64,000 nt of DNA from Micrasema longulum (GCA_022494885.1 JAGVSM010003557.1:1-64000), one strand, 5' to 3'; shown: positions 1 to 10,467, counted from the stretch's first letter. Notes: generated by a model from the letters alone, not told the origin. Numbers and translations: made by a program.

Positions 1-380
1 ATTCTGAGTTTTGAGAATAGGTCTCTCAGAAGAATATTGGGTGTGCGGTGGTTTGACTTTGTGAGGAAAAAGTAATAAAAGAACCGACGCAGCAAACTCC
101 GGTGACAACTGTCATCAAGCGGAGGCGATATGGTTGGCTTGGCCATGTGCTGCGGATGCCTCCTGAGAGCCTTAACCACGCTTGCCTACTTTACAAGGCA
201 TCAGGTTCTCGACATCGTGGACGTCCACTGCTGACTGTTCGTCGGCAGTACATGTCAGAACTACGGGACGCGAACTTGCATTGGGAGGATGCACAGGAGC
301 TGGCAGCCGACAGAAATGTCTAGAGGATCTTTGTGGACACCATATGCTCTAACAAGGAAGCAGACATGGAATAATAATGA
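1..380 (+). mobile_element. LINE family R, C-terminal reverse-transcriptase remnant (copy 1)
   Basis: The frame at 102-320 reads IKRRRYGWLGHVLRMP then SLNHACLLYKASGSR and GRPLLTVRRQ, the post-RT C-terminal region of a non-LTR retrotransposon. Two more copies lie at 7440-8100 and 35100-35690. In the 35.4-kb copy the frame runs on through RDAWRIFVGTICSN; here the Trp codon has become TAG (321-323), and a one-base deletion near 68 breaks the upstream frame. It is a dead fragment. The window starts inside the element, so its 5' extent is unknown. Clade not assigned. Confidence 0.85.
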
Positions 381-384
381 GAGT

Positions 385-540
385 ATTGATATTGTTTTGT
401 GATCGCAATATTTAAATATACCTACCTATGAATATTGTATATAAACACCAATGCATATGGCTTGTTACAAGTTACGAGACTGTAAACGTCTCGTATGACT
501 GGATTCTGTTAAAAAAAATAAAATATTGTTGAATATGATA
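385..540 (+). repeat. Hairpin-bearing tail repeat, copy 1
   Basis: This stretch is closely matched at 1625-1755, including the shared words CACCAATGCATATGGCTT and ACAAGTTACGAG. It contains the inverted repeat TACGAGAC...GTCTCGTA around 474-499. It directly follows the family R fragment and ends in an A-rich run, so it may be a 3' UTR or a separate small insertion. Confidence 0.7.
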
Positions 541-554
541 GTATCAATTTTTAT

Positions 555-930
555 GTATTTATTTATTTATTAATATACACGGCACGTAGTGCCTTTTACC
601 TTAAAAAGATACATATTTAAAATAACTTTAACATTTCAATATAATGTGAAAAACTTAAAATTAAATACATGAGTATCATTTTACATAAATGCCATATATA
701 TAACACAGTAGTTGTGTATAAAGAACATACATATTTAGATATGAAAAAAAATAAACAATGTGTGTGGATAAAATTTTAAAAGGAAAATAATTTATGTATA
801 TTTTTCTTTAAAAGGTACAAAATATAAGTATATTAAATGCAATAAAATTCTTTTGTCCAAAAAAATTTTTTTTTTAAATATTAATAATAATGACAATTAA
901 AGTAATTTAAAAAATAAATATACTCGTAAA
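555..930 (-). mobile_element. Probable LINE 3' UTR remnant
   Basis: It begins with a (TTTA)n run followed by the inverted repeat GGCACGTAGTGCC. The same layout, a TTTA run then a GGCA...TGCC-like hairpin, starts the elements at 12600 and 63048, the latter of which leads into RT coding. That suggests a minus-strand LINE tail. No coding can be recognised here. Confidence 0.4.
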
Positions 931-945
931 TATGTTTAATTAGAG

Positions 946-946
<1 letters not shown>

Positions 947-976
<30 letters not shown>
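947..976. repeat. (TA)n microsatellite
   Basis: An uninterrupted AT dinucleotide run of about 30 bases, directly 5' of the LINE fragment that follows. Confidence 0.95.
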
Positions 977-978
<2 letters not shown>

Positions 979-979
979 C

Positions 980-1415
980 CTCGCTCTACAGAGAATTAAA
1001 ACTACCACACCCAAAAATCATTATACTTACATAGGACGGAGGCTTTTCAATAATTTACCAGAAAATCTACGTCAAGAAATAAATTACAGAAAATTTAAGG
1101 ATAAATTAAAGAAAAGCTTCTTGACATAATTAACATAAACTAAATTTATTATGTGCCTGTGTTTATAAATTTATAAATTTTGTGTTTTTATAAAATATTT
1201 TTTGGTGTTATATTTTCTCAATTTTTAAAATTGTTTAATTTTTTATTTATGTATTTTATTATTTTGTTTTGCATTTTTTGTTTCTTTTTTATGTTTTTTT
1301 GTAAACTTGCCAAACACAAGAGCCAGACTCTTTTTTGGCAAGTTCAACCTTAAGTGTTCCATTTTTTTCCTGAATGTATTGTTTATTTACGCTAATAAAG
1401 ATTTTTATTTAAAAA
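980..1415 (+). mobile_element. LINE 3' end: C-terminus, 3' UTR with stem-loop, A-rich tail
   Basis: Codons 992-1126 read RIKTTTPKNHYTYIGRRLFN followed by NLPENLRQEI and FKDKLKKSFLT, with TAA at 1127-1129. The pattern LFNNLP..LR...FK..LK is the usual C-terminal tail of many insect non-LTR retrotransposons. The 3' UTR holds an 11-bp perfect stem, AACTTGCCAAA/TTTGGCAAGTT (1304-1344), with an inner AGAG/CTCT pair. The element ends in ATAAAGATTTTTATTT and an A run. A related stem occurs at 57102-57143. Confidence 0.75.
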
Positions 1416-1479
1416 AAAATATGTGTATTTTTTAATAAAAAAAAATATTAGCGTTTTTATAATTTACCCTAATATTTCA

Positions 1480-1622
1480 ATTTTGGTGGCCATTTTCAAC
1501 GAGCTGTAAATAACTCACTATTAGAAAATGGAAATCGAGTTGCGGTAGAGTGGGGTTTGAACCTCGGACCTCCGGCCCGTGAGTCCGCAACACTAGCCAC
1601 GGGACCACAACCCGATTATAAA
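1480..1622 (-). mobile_element. tRNA-derived SINE, family S2 (copy 1)
   Basis: Read on the minus strand it starts with a tRNA-like head: an A-box-like GTGGTCCCGTGGCTAGTGTT and a B-box-like GAGGTTCAAACCCC. The body contains AGTGAGTTATTTACAGCTCG. Other copies are at 16590-16745 (+) and 25845-26000 (-). The tRNA-like half cannot fold as a functional tRNA and continues into a shared non-tRNA body, so this is a SINE. Confidence 0.8.
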
Positions 1623-1624
1623 TA

Positions 1625-1755
1625 TAGTTTATTAGTTTAAATATACCCACCTATGAATATTGTACATAAACACCAATGCATATGGCTTATGGCTTGCTAC
1701 AAGTTACGAGTCCGTAAACGTCTCGGATGACATACGGATTCTGTTTAATAATTTA
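1625..1755 (+). repeat. Hairpin-bearing tail repeat, copy 2
   Basis: It matches 385-540, with a small internal duplication (ATGGCTTATGGCTT) and the variant inverted repeat ACGAGTCCGTAAACGTCTCGGAT. It abuts the S2 SINE. Confidence 0.7.
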
Positions 1756-2370
1756 AAATGGTTTTGTAAATAAACACGAGCGTAATCTAATTACGGGGAT
1801 AGTAGGACAAAAAAACAGTTGTACTGGGACACGTGTTTGGAGAAGCACCATTATTCGGTTGCTCAGCTTTGCCTCTTTTCTATTCCGATCTTTTGTTCCT
1901 TTTTGTCTCTTGACTTTTTATCCTCTCGCTCTCGGACGCGGACGGTTGGCTGAAATCCTTTGTCTTATTAGTCTTATTTTGGTCCTGCACGACATGTCTT
2001 AATATTGATCACGTAATAAATCTATCATCGAGATGCGGAACACTCGTGCTGCTTTTATTCTAAAAGGACTCCGCGCTCCTGGCAGTTTGAAATGTGAAAT
2101 AAGTCGTTTTATGGAAATATACTGTACTATTTTGTAAAAATCATTACAACAATGCGAGACTTTAGCCCTACAGGAAATAGGATACAAAATATGTTTTCTT
2201 ACGCGCGGTATAAATTAGAGCATTAAATGGTAACGCAAAATTTCCTGAAAACGTACGAATTTTTTTTTTTAAAAACCATACTTAACTACTATGAACGACA
2301 TCATTAGCTCATATTTTCTACTGCTCTACAAAATTATGACAGGAATATTTATTTGACACTAAATATGTTA
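1756..2370. other. Gene-free, apparently unique DNA
   Basis: No coding frame or repeat recognised here. Local composition is more balanced than in the flanks (for example CTCTCGGACGCGGACGG near 1926). The short minus-strand frame at 1999-2187 has no recognisable motif. Confidence 0.5.
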
Positions 2371-2371
2371 T

Positions 2372-2960
2372 AAGGCCGGGCATATTGCCTTAAGGCAATT
2401 TCTTCCTACCCACCCAAACCGTTCAGTTTGAGAAAATTATAAATACATGGACATATTGAATCTTACAATTTTATACAAAACTTAAAAGCAAAGATTAACA
2501 AAAATAAATATGTAAAAAAAAAAAATAACACTAAACTATGAAGAGAAGAGAGGGGATGGGAAAGAAAGAAGAAGAATAAAGGAACAATTTAAATATTCAG
2601 ATGGTGACATTTCAATCTTGACTTAAATGTAAATAAAGAAGGGGCCGTCTCTAACATTAGTGGGTAGATTATTCCACAATCGAGCGGCTACTACTGTGGA
2701 AGAGGAGGCAAGAAAATTAGAGCGATGACAGGGTATTAAAAGGGTTCTCTCGTTACTAGAACGAAGTAATAGTCCGTGTTGTGATAGAGGTTGGATGAGC
2801 TCTCTCAGATAAACAGGCGAAGTGGGATTATTTAAAATATTGTGAGGAAGTGATAGAATGTGAATGTTTCTTCTATGCCTAATACTGAGCCAGTGTAGTT
2901 GCGTGCGATACTCGATTAGTTGACTGGGCAGAATTATTTAGTTTAATAACAATACATGTT
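2372..2960 (-). mobile_element. LINE family G: C-terminal coding and 3' terminus
   Basis: On the minus strand around 2640-2700 the frame reads SSSTVVAARLWNNLPTNVRD, a standard LINE C-terminal tail. The 2372-2475 end carries two short inverted repeats, ATTGCCTTAAGGCAAT and CAAACTGAACGGTTTG. That end recurs at 43545 and 47028 (same orientation) and at 54990-55085 (opposite). Assigning the repeated end to the same element as the coding is an inference from adjacency. Confidence 0.65.
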
Positions 2961-3014
2961 TTAGCCAGGATTTGTAGACGGTACCTACCGGTGTTTTATG
3001 TACCAATAAATAAA

Positions 3015-3123
3015 ACATCGTATGTTTAAAATGCTTTTTTTCATGTACAATACAAAATTTAAAGACATAGACTACACAAACATCACTCTGTCAGATTTAA
3101 AATTTACACTAAAAATGCATTAT
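3015..3123 (+). mobile_element. LINE family A, C-terminus, 5' part of interrupted copy
   Basis: The encoded words FKDIDYTNITLSDLKFTL match the uninterrupted minus-strand copy at 17990-18480. Homology stops at CATTAT (3118-3123) and resumes at CATTAT (4278-4283), so a 1.15-kb block has been inserted. Confidence 0.75.
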
Positions 3124-4277
3124 TTATTTGACAGACCTATGCAGTCCATTCTTACGATGGTAAGTACATTTTTTCAATGATAAATACAGGCACAAATAAC
3201 ATACAACTAAATAAAATTAAAGCTAGGACAAATAAAATAAAAATTACTACCTAAAGACAAGATCCGGTCTATCTTACTGAATTTTTAAATCTTTAAAGAC
3301 TTCCACAAAAAAAACTTAGATCTTGTCTCAAGTTTACAATACGACAAAATCGGGACATTGATGCCATAGTTTGTGCTGTGTTGATCGAGGAACAGCACAT
3401 TATTATTTCGCAACCAGCGGATCAAAACATTGAATGCTACTTGTTCCAGTAACGATGGTTTTTGTAGACTTGAGATTTTTAACATTGACTCTATTTCTCC
3501 GTAAGTGTAGTCTCCCCTCTCGAGGCCAATCATCCATGTTACTTGTGTCTTAGCAAACGATGTTGCACCGATTCGATATGATTTATCCGGCCTACATAGA
3601 AGGGAGACCAGATCACGGATGCATATTCTAAAAGATGACGAACAAATGAGCAATATAGTGTTTTAACCGTGAACATATTCATTTTTCTTCTTTAACTCAT
3701 ATAGTGTCCATGCGGCTCGACTGTGGAATCATCTCCCATCCACCATCAAAGATGTTACTACATTATCTCTGTTTAAATTACGTCTGAAGATACATCTCCT
3801 TTCTCTTCCTTAATCTCTCCTTTCCTTTTTCCTCTTTCCTCTTTTTTCCTTTTTCCCATCGAGTAATAGTTTTGATTTAAGGTAATTTATAAACAAATTC
3901 GTTTATTTCTATTTTTACATATCTTTAGCTTTTTAATCTCTTTTTTTCTATTGAATATGTTCTGTAACTTGAATTATAAAAATAAAACTTTTATTTTATT
4001 GGTTGGTTAAAAGAAACTGCCATTTGGCAATAAACCCCCCAATGTACAAATAACATTATGTACAAAAGGTTAAATAAAAAAAAACATATTAGTAAAGTCG
4101 CTAGATGTCCTGCTAACAAAACCGAAGAGTTTTAGTGACTTGTTAATCATTGTATCATATGTTCATTAAAGGTAAGTCCATGAAAACTCCGAGGTCTTTA
4201 ATATACTTGACTACATCTAAATTAATATTTACTTTTTTGTAATCAAAGGAGATAGGTTTTTTTATTCTATAAAAAGA
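3124..4277 (-). mobile_element. LINE family B inserted into family A, itself interrupted
   Basis: Minus-strand coding begins near 4250 with IKDLGVFMDLPL and a degraded VTKTLRF, the RT region after the catalytic motifs. It continues at 3285-3656 with AHLFVRH-like sequence and a 122-codon frame containing KISSLQKPSLLEQVAFNVLI, typical of LINE thumb/C-terminal regions. Stops interrupt the 5' part. Homology is split by family C (about 3657-4084). The hexamer CATTAT at both outer edges is a plausible target-site duplication. Confidence 0.7.
3657..4084 (+). mobile_element. LINE family C 3' end (copy 1), innermost of a nested insertion
   Basis: The frame around 3700-3810 reads YSVHAARLWNHLPSTIKDV then LFKLRLKIHLLSLP and stop. 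A C/T-rich 3' UTR follows, ending in TTTTATTGGTTGGTTAAAAG. Other copies: 33256-33640 (-) and 51150-51920 (+, interrupted by SINEs). Boundaries are approximate to within about 10 bases. Confidence 0.75.
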
Positions 4278-4645
4278 CATTATGTAACTTAGTAGGCATT
4301 ATAATAATAAATATGTACATCTCTTTTCCCCCCTTTATCCTATCTTCATGCATCCTTGTCCTAATCCCGCCCGATTTACAATAACTTACATTTCTTTTAA
4401 AAATAAGAAAAAAATGTATTTTCTTTAATTATTAAAAAATATATACATGAAAATAATAATTTTTTATGTATAAACTTTTGTATATTTATATACGAGTAAA
4501 ATGTATTTATTTTTTTTGCTAACCTTGTACACTTTGTTGAAATATTTTATTGGTGTAGAGTTTATACTCTATATCTGTTTGTTTACTATAAATGTGTATG
4601 AAGAACTGTTGGTTTCCCAAATAAAAATTTAAAAAAATGAATTTT
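4278..4645 (+). mobile_element. LINE family A 3' UTR, distal part of interrupted copy
   Basis: The words ATGTAACTTAGTAGGCATTA and GTTTATACTCTATATCTG match in inverted orientation at 17990-18300. It ends at CCCAAATAAAAATTTAAAAA. Confidence 0.75.
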
Positions 4646-4659
4646 AAAAAAAAATGCTT

Positions 4660-5330
4660 TTAATAATGGATGTACATTTGATTTAATAAATACCCCTTTA
4701 AATAGAAAACCAACAAAAAATCAATCAAACAACTTTTATATCCTGTCAACAGTTATTATAATAATATTAATAATATTAATAATGATAATAAATGGGTAAG
4801 AATTCTTTATGTAAATACTATATCCACAAATAATGTATCCAAATTTTCACCAAATAAAATCAAACTAGTTTTTTATGCAAAAAACAATTTTGGTAAATTA
4901 TTGCTTAATAATAAAGATAAAATTAGTTTATTAAATAGTTCAGGTGTTTACAAATTAAAATGCAATTTTTGTCTTTCAGTTTACGTTGGAAGAACACCAA
5001 GAAATTTTAATATTCGCGTTAAATAACATATGATGTGTGTTCACAATAATAATTTCTCGAAATTCGCAAATCACTTAATCAATTTAAATCATGACTTAAA
5101 TAAAAATACACGAGTTAAAAAGTTTACATACAAATAATAAAGGGTTAAAAGTAAATAATATGGAAATATTTCACATTAGGAAAGCTTTAAAAATTATGTT
5201 CCTTTGATCAATAATCAAACAAACTTCCAATATAGTCCTTTATACTATGTTCCACTGTAATGGTCACCCAATGAAACCTAGTAAAACTTATAATACTACC
5301 AGGAGTTTAGAAAAATCATTTGACACGGTA
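4660..5330 (+). mobile_element. Penelope-like retroelement remnant with GIY-YIG endonuclease domain
   Basis: The frame around 4800-5026 ends with SGVYKLKCNFCLSVYVGRTP and RNFNIRV. The GVY...YVG pair with following R and conserved CxxC matches the GIY-YIG endonuclease placed at the C-terminus of Penelope-like elements. FSKFANHLINLNHDL and a NNMEIFHIRKAL-like tail follow after an in-frame TAA (near 5025) and frameshifts. A second copy of the extreme C-terminus is at 16310-16500. The RT domain is missing. In a live element the nuclease would nick DNA for target-primed reverse transcription; this one is broken. Confidence 0.8.
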
Positions 5331-5420
5331 CATAAAAAGAAGAAAAAAATGTGACAATATATAATGTCAGGTTAAACAATCCAAAATACTAAGAAAACAT
5401 AATATTAGAAGCATAAATCA

Positions 5421-5553
5421 CAGTGGGCCTCATTTATAAATCCGGTATAAATTTACCCCTAGGCATAGTGGTAGAATAAGGATGGTTTTCCCATCCGTAT
5501 TATACCACTTTATCTAGAAGTAACTTTATACCAAGTTTATGAGTAAAGCCCAG
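5421..5553. mobile_element. Small hairpin MITE
   Basis: The ends are inverted: GGGCCTCATTTATAAATCCG on the left and GGGCTTTACTCATAAACTTG on the minus strand at the right. The centre holds GTGGTAGAATAAGGATGG facing CCATCCGTATTATACCAC. The whole 133 bases can fold into one hairpin and have no coding capacity, as expected for a non-autonomous DNA transposon. Confidence 0.75.
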
Positions 5554-5845
5554 TATTATACACTATCTATATAAATTATACGAAATGAATAGCTATCACT
5601 AACAAAAAGATTTGAGTAATATGTTTTAATTGCAACTCATTTTGATTTGCTACTCGACTTTTCATTTTTAAGTTCACTAGGCAATTTATGAAATCGGCAA
5701 TGGCCAATATTTTCCAAGGACTTTTTGCCCTTGCTAATTGAGGACGGCTTCTGCGAATAATATGTTTTTTTTTCTGCAAATATCGGCGTATTCGCAGCTA
5801 AATGCTTTCTTTGCATGAATTTCTTACTTATATTAAAATTATTAT
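5554..5845. other. Gene-free AT-rich DNA
   Basis: The 67-codon minus-strand frame at 5576-5779 has no recognisable motif. Nothing else seen. Confidence 0.5.
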
Positions 5846-6480
5846 AATAGATAACTTACATAGCGCCATTTTCGTAATATAATTTCTTAAGGGCGCTTTA
5901 CATAATGGTTCCAGAGATAAATAAATTTAATTGAAGCTTTTAAATTAGTAATTTAATTCAAACAAATTATTTTGTTATGACATGCTACGGATTTATTTAA
6001 ATGATTTAGAGAACAAGTGGGTTCTCAGTTTTTTCCGAAACATCACTTCACTCTCACAGCCTAGCACCTCTGCTGGGAGAGCATTTCATGCCATAGGCTA
6101 CGCGTTCACTGAATTTAGTGCGTTGTTTGCGTGGAGGTATAATAACTTTTTCTTTCGCCGTAGACGTAGCTGATCTAAGCGTAAGACGCCTGTCAGATAG
6201 TTCATCTGGAATGCATAGTTCCCTTAGATATTCCGGAGCAGAGTTGTGCAGTGATTTATTCATAAGCCAACATAGTTTGTTTCCACCATCTGTGAAAAAC
6301 GTAGCCATTGTGATTCCCGAAGTAGAGGAGTGATATGATTGAACTTAGAGATTCCGAAAATAAGTCTCGCTGCAGCATTAAATACAGACTGTAGGCGAGT
6401 CATTTTGTTCATTGGTTTGTTTGCATTACGTGTTAGGTTTGACAGCCCGTAAGTTAATGCAGACTACAGTAATTGTCAAG
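5846..6480 (-). mobile_element. LINE family F C-terminus and 3' end (copy 1)
   Basis: The minus-strand frame (6308 to 6054) reads LMNKSLHNSAPEYLREL then LSDRRLTLRSATSTAKEKV and RTKFSERVAYGMKC. This is the LHxxAPxYLxxL...LRSA...TKFxxRxF layout of CR1/L2-like LINE C-termini. The 3' end (AAGCGCCCTTAAG...AATGGCGCTATG) faces left. A plus-strand copy with a longer 3' UTR is at 30030-31110. The family signature F..AP..WN.LP is destroyed here by substitution or frameshift. Confidence 0.75.
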
Positions 6481-7115
6481 TAAATATATATGTTAATAAA
6501 TACAATCTGTGCGTTCTATTCGAAAAATCTTTTTTTTGTTTTCTTTTTGACTTCTTCAACATTGATTTATTCAGAACTTTTCTTATGTTCGATAATTGGT
6601 TATTTAACATAACAAAATGATAAACCGTCTCAGATCTGAGAATTCATCGTTTTCTCACGATAATTTGATGAGAATCGATTATCACCTTCTAATAAAACTC
6701 ACATTTGTAATACATCAATGGACACATAAATGTACTGAGAAATTATACAAAAGGTAACAGATATCATTTTACTTGCACAGGTAACCCTTTTTAAAATTAA
6801 ATCTGAGAACAATGCGTTCCAGCTTTCTCCATTTCCCCTACAAAAAGAAATGTCGTCAAATTACAAAAAAGTATTTGAGTTCTACCTGAAGTATCAAATT
6901 TATGGTGCATATCGAATAATCGATACTTGATATAATATCAACGAAGAATAACATTTTACTAGTAAGAAATTTTATAGAAGCATAAATATTTAAGTTTGTT
7001 TAGGAGTAATTTTTTACAGTTTGAAAAAAGACCCAAAAATTATATTCAGCATTCCCCCTTTTAATTAATAAAACCAAAATATTGACATAAAAAATTACAA
7101 TTTCATTATCTACAT
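6481..7115. other. Gene-free AT-rich DNA
   Basis: No supported coding, repeat family or structure recognised. Confidence 0.4.
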
Positions 7116-7117
7116 CA

Positions 7118-7320
7118 TCGTTCCCTTTCCGCACCTAATGGTGCATAGGGCACTGCATTGGTAAACCAATCGTAGCGTATCTTGATAGTTTTTTTGTTAC
7201 GTCAAGGTAAGATGATAAGTCTTACACTTGAAGTACCAGTCCAAGGACTATGAAATGTTCTAGTGCGAAAACACGCTTTTAAATAAATATTTCATATCAA
7301 CCATGTCGGAAATCGAATCG
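7118..7320 (-). mobile_element. tRNA-derived SINE, family S1 (copy 1)
   Basis: Minus-strand copy of the best-represented SINE in the window. Shared blocks are CCGCACCTAATGGTGCATAG, ACCAGTCCAAGGACTATGAA and ATTTCATATCAACCATGTCG. The tRNA-like head is truncated. Fuller copies are at 51363, 55095 and 58376. Confidence 0.85.
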
Positions 7321-7439
7321 ATTTTCACTTGCTATATTTTTTTGTAACGTTATAAGTTAAAGCTTTACTTAACTTACTTGTATGGATATTATTGTAATTT
7401 AATATTGCCAAAATCCATGTACTGAGTAACCCTTCATGC

Positions 7440-8100
7440 CTTGATGCCCAAAGTCTCCCGACTGTCAAACCGAGTCATTGAAAGGGTCGAGAGTTTCAAT
7501 TACCTGGGAGTATATGTTACGAAAATGACAGTTTTTAAAATGAACTGGGAGTGCAGCTAGGAATATCAGGCGCCACATTCAAAAGAATGAAAGCTGTCTG
7601 AAGATCGGATATTTATTCCGTGAAAACCAAACGCCGCTTTTATAAAGCCTGCATTACATCTATTCTTCTCTATGGATGCAAATCGTTACATCTCTATAGT
7701 GCCCTAGGGCCTAAAGCAGCGAAATACTGAGTTTTGAGGATAGGTGTCTCAGTCTTGGGTATGCATGCGGTGGTTTGACTTTGTGTGGAATGAAGTAATA
7801 AGAAAACGGACGCAGCAAACTCCGGTGACAACTGTCATCAAACGGAGGCGATACGGTTGGCTGATAAATGTATTGCGGATGCCTCCTGAGAGCCTTAACC
7901 ACGCTTGCCAACTTTACAAGACAACAGGTTCTCGACGTCCTGGACGTCCACTGCTGACTGTTCGCCGGCAGTTCATGTCAGAACTACGGGACGCGAACCT
8001 GACTTGAGAGGATGCACAGGAACTGGCAGCCGATAGAGATGCCTGGAGGATATTCGTGGACATCATACGCTTAAAGTAGGGAGCAGACATGGAATGATGA
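7440..8100 (+). mobile_element. LINE family R remnant (copy 2)
   Basis: It starts with RVESFNYLGVYV (the conserved F.YLG motif after the RT fingers/palm) and goes through frameshifts to IKRRRYGWLINVLRMP and RRPGRPLLTVRRQFMSELRD. It is longer at its 5' end than copy 1. It terminates in a TGA/TAA-rich stretch near 8095. Confidence 0.85.
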
Positions 8101-8189
8101 TAATGACATTAATGTATTTTTTAACCAATAAGGCGCCAAGTGCCGTTTGTTTGAATAAAATACGAAGAGAGATTTAAATAAAAATGTTA

Positions 8190-8275
8190 GTTTATATTTG
8201 TATGTAACCACTTAGCGACTTTCCTTAGTCTACGGGTTTCGAGACGAATCTGCTTCTTCGTCAGCAGGTATACTA
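8190..8275 (-). repeat. Repeat P with hammerhead-like core (copy 1)
   Basis: On the minus strand it reads CTGACGA, a G/A-rich arm, TCGTCTC, then GAAACCCGTAGAC and GTCGCTAAGTGGTTACATAC. The same order occurs at 15440-15500 (-), 16886-16965 (+) and 39985-40075 (+). See the separate finding for the hammerhead comparison. Confidence 0.65.
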
Positions 8276-8759
8276 ATTTAAATGTTTGATCACAAAGTTG
8301 ATCCTTTATACTGTATATTGATAATAATATTAATATATTATTGGTTAAAACTCTTAGGTGTAGATACAGTTTTCTTGTGTGTTTTTAAGTGGAAAGGTTT
8401 ATTTTTACAAAAATATAAAATTTATTTTCTTATATTTTATCGTTTCTACAATAACAAGTTTTTTTCAACAAATATTTTTCTTTATTTTAAAGGAATAATC
8501 CGCTAAACTTCAATTTTATAAGCTTGTCAGCAAGTGGGAAAGAGAGGATATGGAAGTTAGTTACTTAAAATACACTCAAACACCCGGATGAATTTTAAAA
8601 AAATATTTCAAAATAAATAATATCAAATCAAAATTCAATCATATCAAAAATATAACAAAATTTATACATACGTATCTACTTACAAACAGGTGAATAATAT
8701 AATATAGGTGTTTTGGCAAAATATTTTTGTGAAAAAAAATAAACGTATAGGGTAGTAAT

Positions 8760-9300
8760 TATTTTTTTAAATTAAATCTGTTACTTTATTTTTTAATATG
8801 TCTTTTTTCTCTTTCTACTCGGTATTTCTAAATATTCTAAGGTTTTTTAAATATGCTCTTTGCTATACACATACATTCATTATTTTACTATGACTTTAAA
8901 TATGTTTCTTACAATGTATTCTGTTTTTATTTCGCATTTTACTGAGTTTTAAAATATTTTTACATACATATTTACACATTTTTAATGTTTTTTTCTATGT
9001 TGTACTACATTTATTAGTTTGTTTTTAAAATTATTTTCCTTTGTTTTTTTAATACATTTTAACAATGTTTTAACCATATTTTTTACCATGTTTTTACCCC
9101 ATTTTTTACTGAGTTTTTCACTTTGTCCTCTATCTTTATAACTGTTTCCGTATATTGATTACTGTTTTTTATATTTTTTTTTACTGTCTTGGAACGCGTT
9201 AAATAACCCTAGTTAGACAGTCAAAGCAACTTTGTATAAATTTTAATTTTGTGTATGTAATATAAAATGATAATAAATAAATAATAAAAAGTTACGCACT
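8760..9300 (+). mobile_element. Probable LINE 3' UTR, T-rich
   Basis: A long T-rich stretch ends with CTGTCTTGGAACGCG, then GTTAGACAG, and (TAAA)n. This resembles other LINE 3' UTRs in the window (20440-21190, 22295-22985), but no coding is joined to it, so the call is tentative. Confidence 0.35.
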
Positions 9301-9809
9301 TTATTTTTATTTTTTTACTGTTAATTAGCTTTTGTTTTTCTAAAAACAAATAAAATACAAAAAATAATTTTATGTTTTCAGTACCCTATGCACCATCAGG
9401 TGCGGCTAAGGATATAATTATGATTGTGATTTTTTTAACTGCGCTTTGATTTTTTCAATTTATTTAAATTAAGAAAGCATCGTACGAGATACAACAATAT
9501 TTTGACACACCTTCTTCACAATGAAGCATCGATTTAAAGTAATATAGTTAGCAATAAACAACAGAAAACACGTGTTCAGTTATTTATTTCTACCGTGGGA
9601 GAGTAGCTGTGAAGCGTGAAGACACACGTGTGCAGGAATCATCATTAGTCGCCGTGTCCACTGCATCACACTTTGTTAGGGGCCCAAAGTGCGATCCCTG
9701 CTAATACCCCGCAAAACTTAAAGTGATTTTTATAATTACCGGCATGGAGTACACCAAAATATGTCATCATGATCATAATCAAACACTCATTTGCACTCAG
9801 TGGTGCATA

Positions 9810-10347
9810 TGGCACTGCATTGTTAAATTAAATGTAACGAGCACCCATCACCTATGCCTGTACAGTGTACAACGACAGTTTAACGGTAACTGCAAAAGTC
9901 AAGTATCTAAGGCACATACAAACTGATGATTGTAAAAATGATCAGGACATAGAGAAACAGAAAAAAGGCATCAATGTCAGGGCCTCTATGCTAGCAAGAC
10001 GCTTCTTTCAGTGCAGTGACGAAGTGAAGAAAATCATATTTACATCGTATTTGACGTCTATGTATACAGCGGAACTCTGGAAAAATTATATGCAAGCAGC
10101 ATATAATAAATTAAGGGTCACGTATAATTGTTCATACAGGCAATTACTCGGACTGCCTAGGTACTGCAGTGCCTCCGAAATGTTCACAGCTGGACGAATA
10201 AACACCTTCGCTGCCCTACTTCGCCAAAGAGCCAGGAGCCTATGGGAACGCCTGAAAAGCTCTAATAACGCGCTTCTCCAAGCCACTGCAGGGTGGATCC
10301 ATTCTCCCTTGTTCGAGCAATGGCAGGGTATGTTGAAACCACCATAA
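9810..10347 (+). mobile_element. LINE family K, reverse-transcriptase C-terminal region
   Basis: A 160-codon open frame (9865-10347) contains KVKYLRHIQTDD, DIEKQKKGINVRASMLARRF, FQCSDEVKKIIFTSYLTSMY, NCSYRQLLGLPRYCSASEMF and LRQRARSLWERLKSSNN. YLxHIxTDD...DIExQ matches the thumb after the RT palm of a widespread insect LINE type, and the rest matches its C-terminal domain. It is the second longest unbroken LINE frame here. It lacks the catalytic YADD, so it is 5'-truncated. No second copy seen in the window. Confidence 0.8.
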
Positions 10348-10423
10348 GTGCTTCAAATATAAAACTTTGTCTGGTAGAATTGGCTCTGCACTATATGGCC
10401 ATTTTACTGGAAAAAAAATTATG

Positions 10424-10424
<1 letters not shown>

Positions 10425-10455
<31 letters not shown>
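10425..10455. repeat. (TA)n microsatellite
   Basis: AT dinucleotide run between LINE family K and a SINE fragment. Confidence 0.9.
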
Positions 10456-10467
10456 CTTGATCATCTA

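Noticed and set aside
6118..6333. 71-codon plus-strand frame
   Set aside because: It is antisense to LINE F coding on the minus strand (5846-6480), which has the recognisable motifs.
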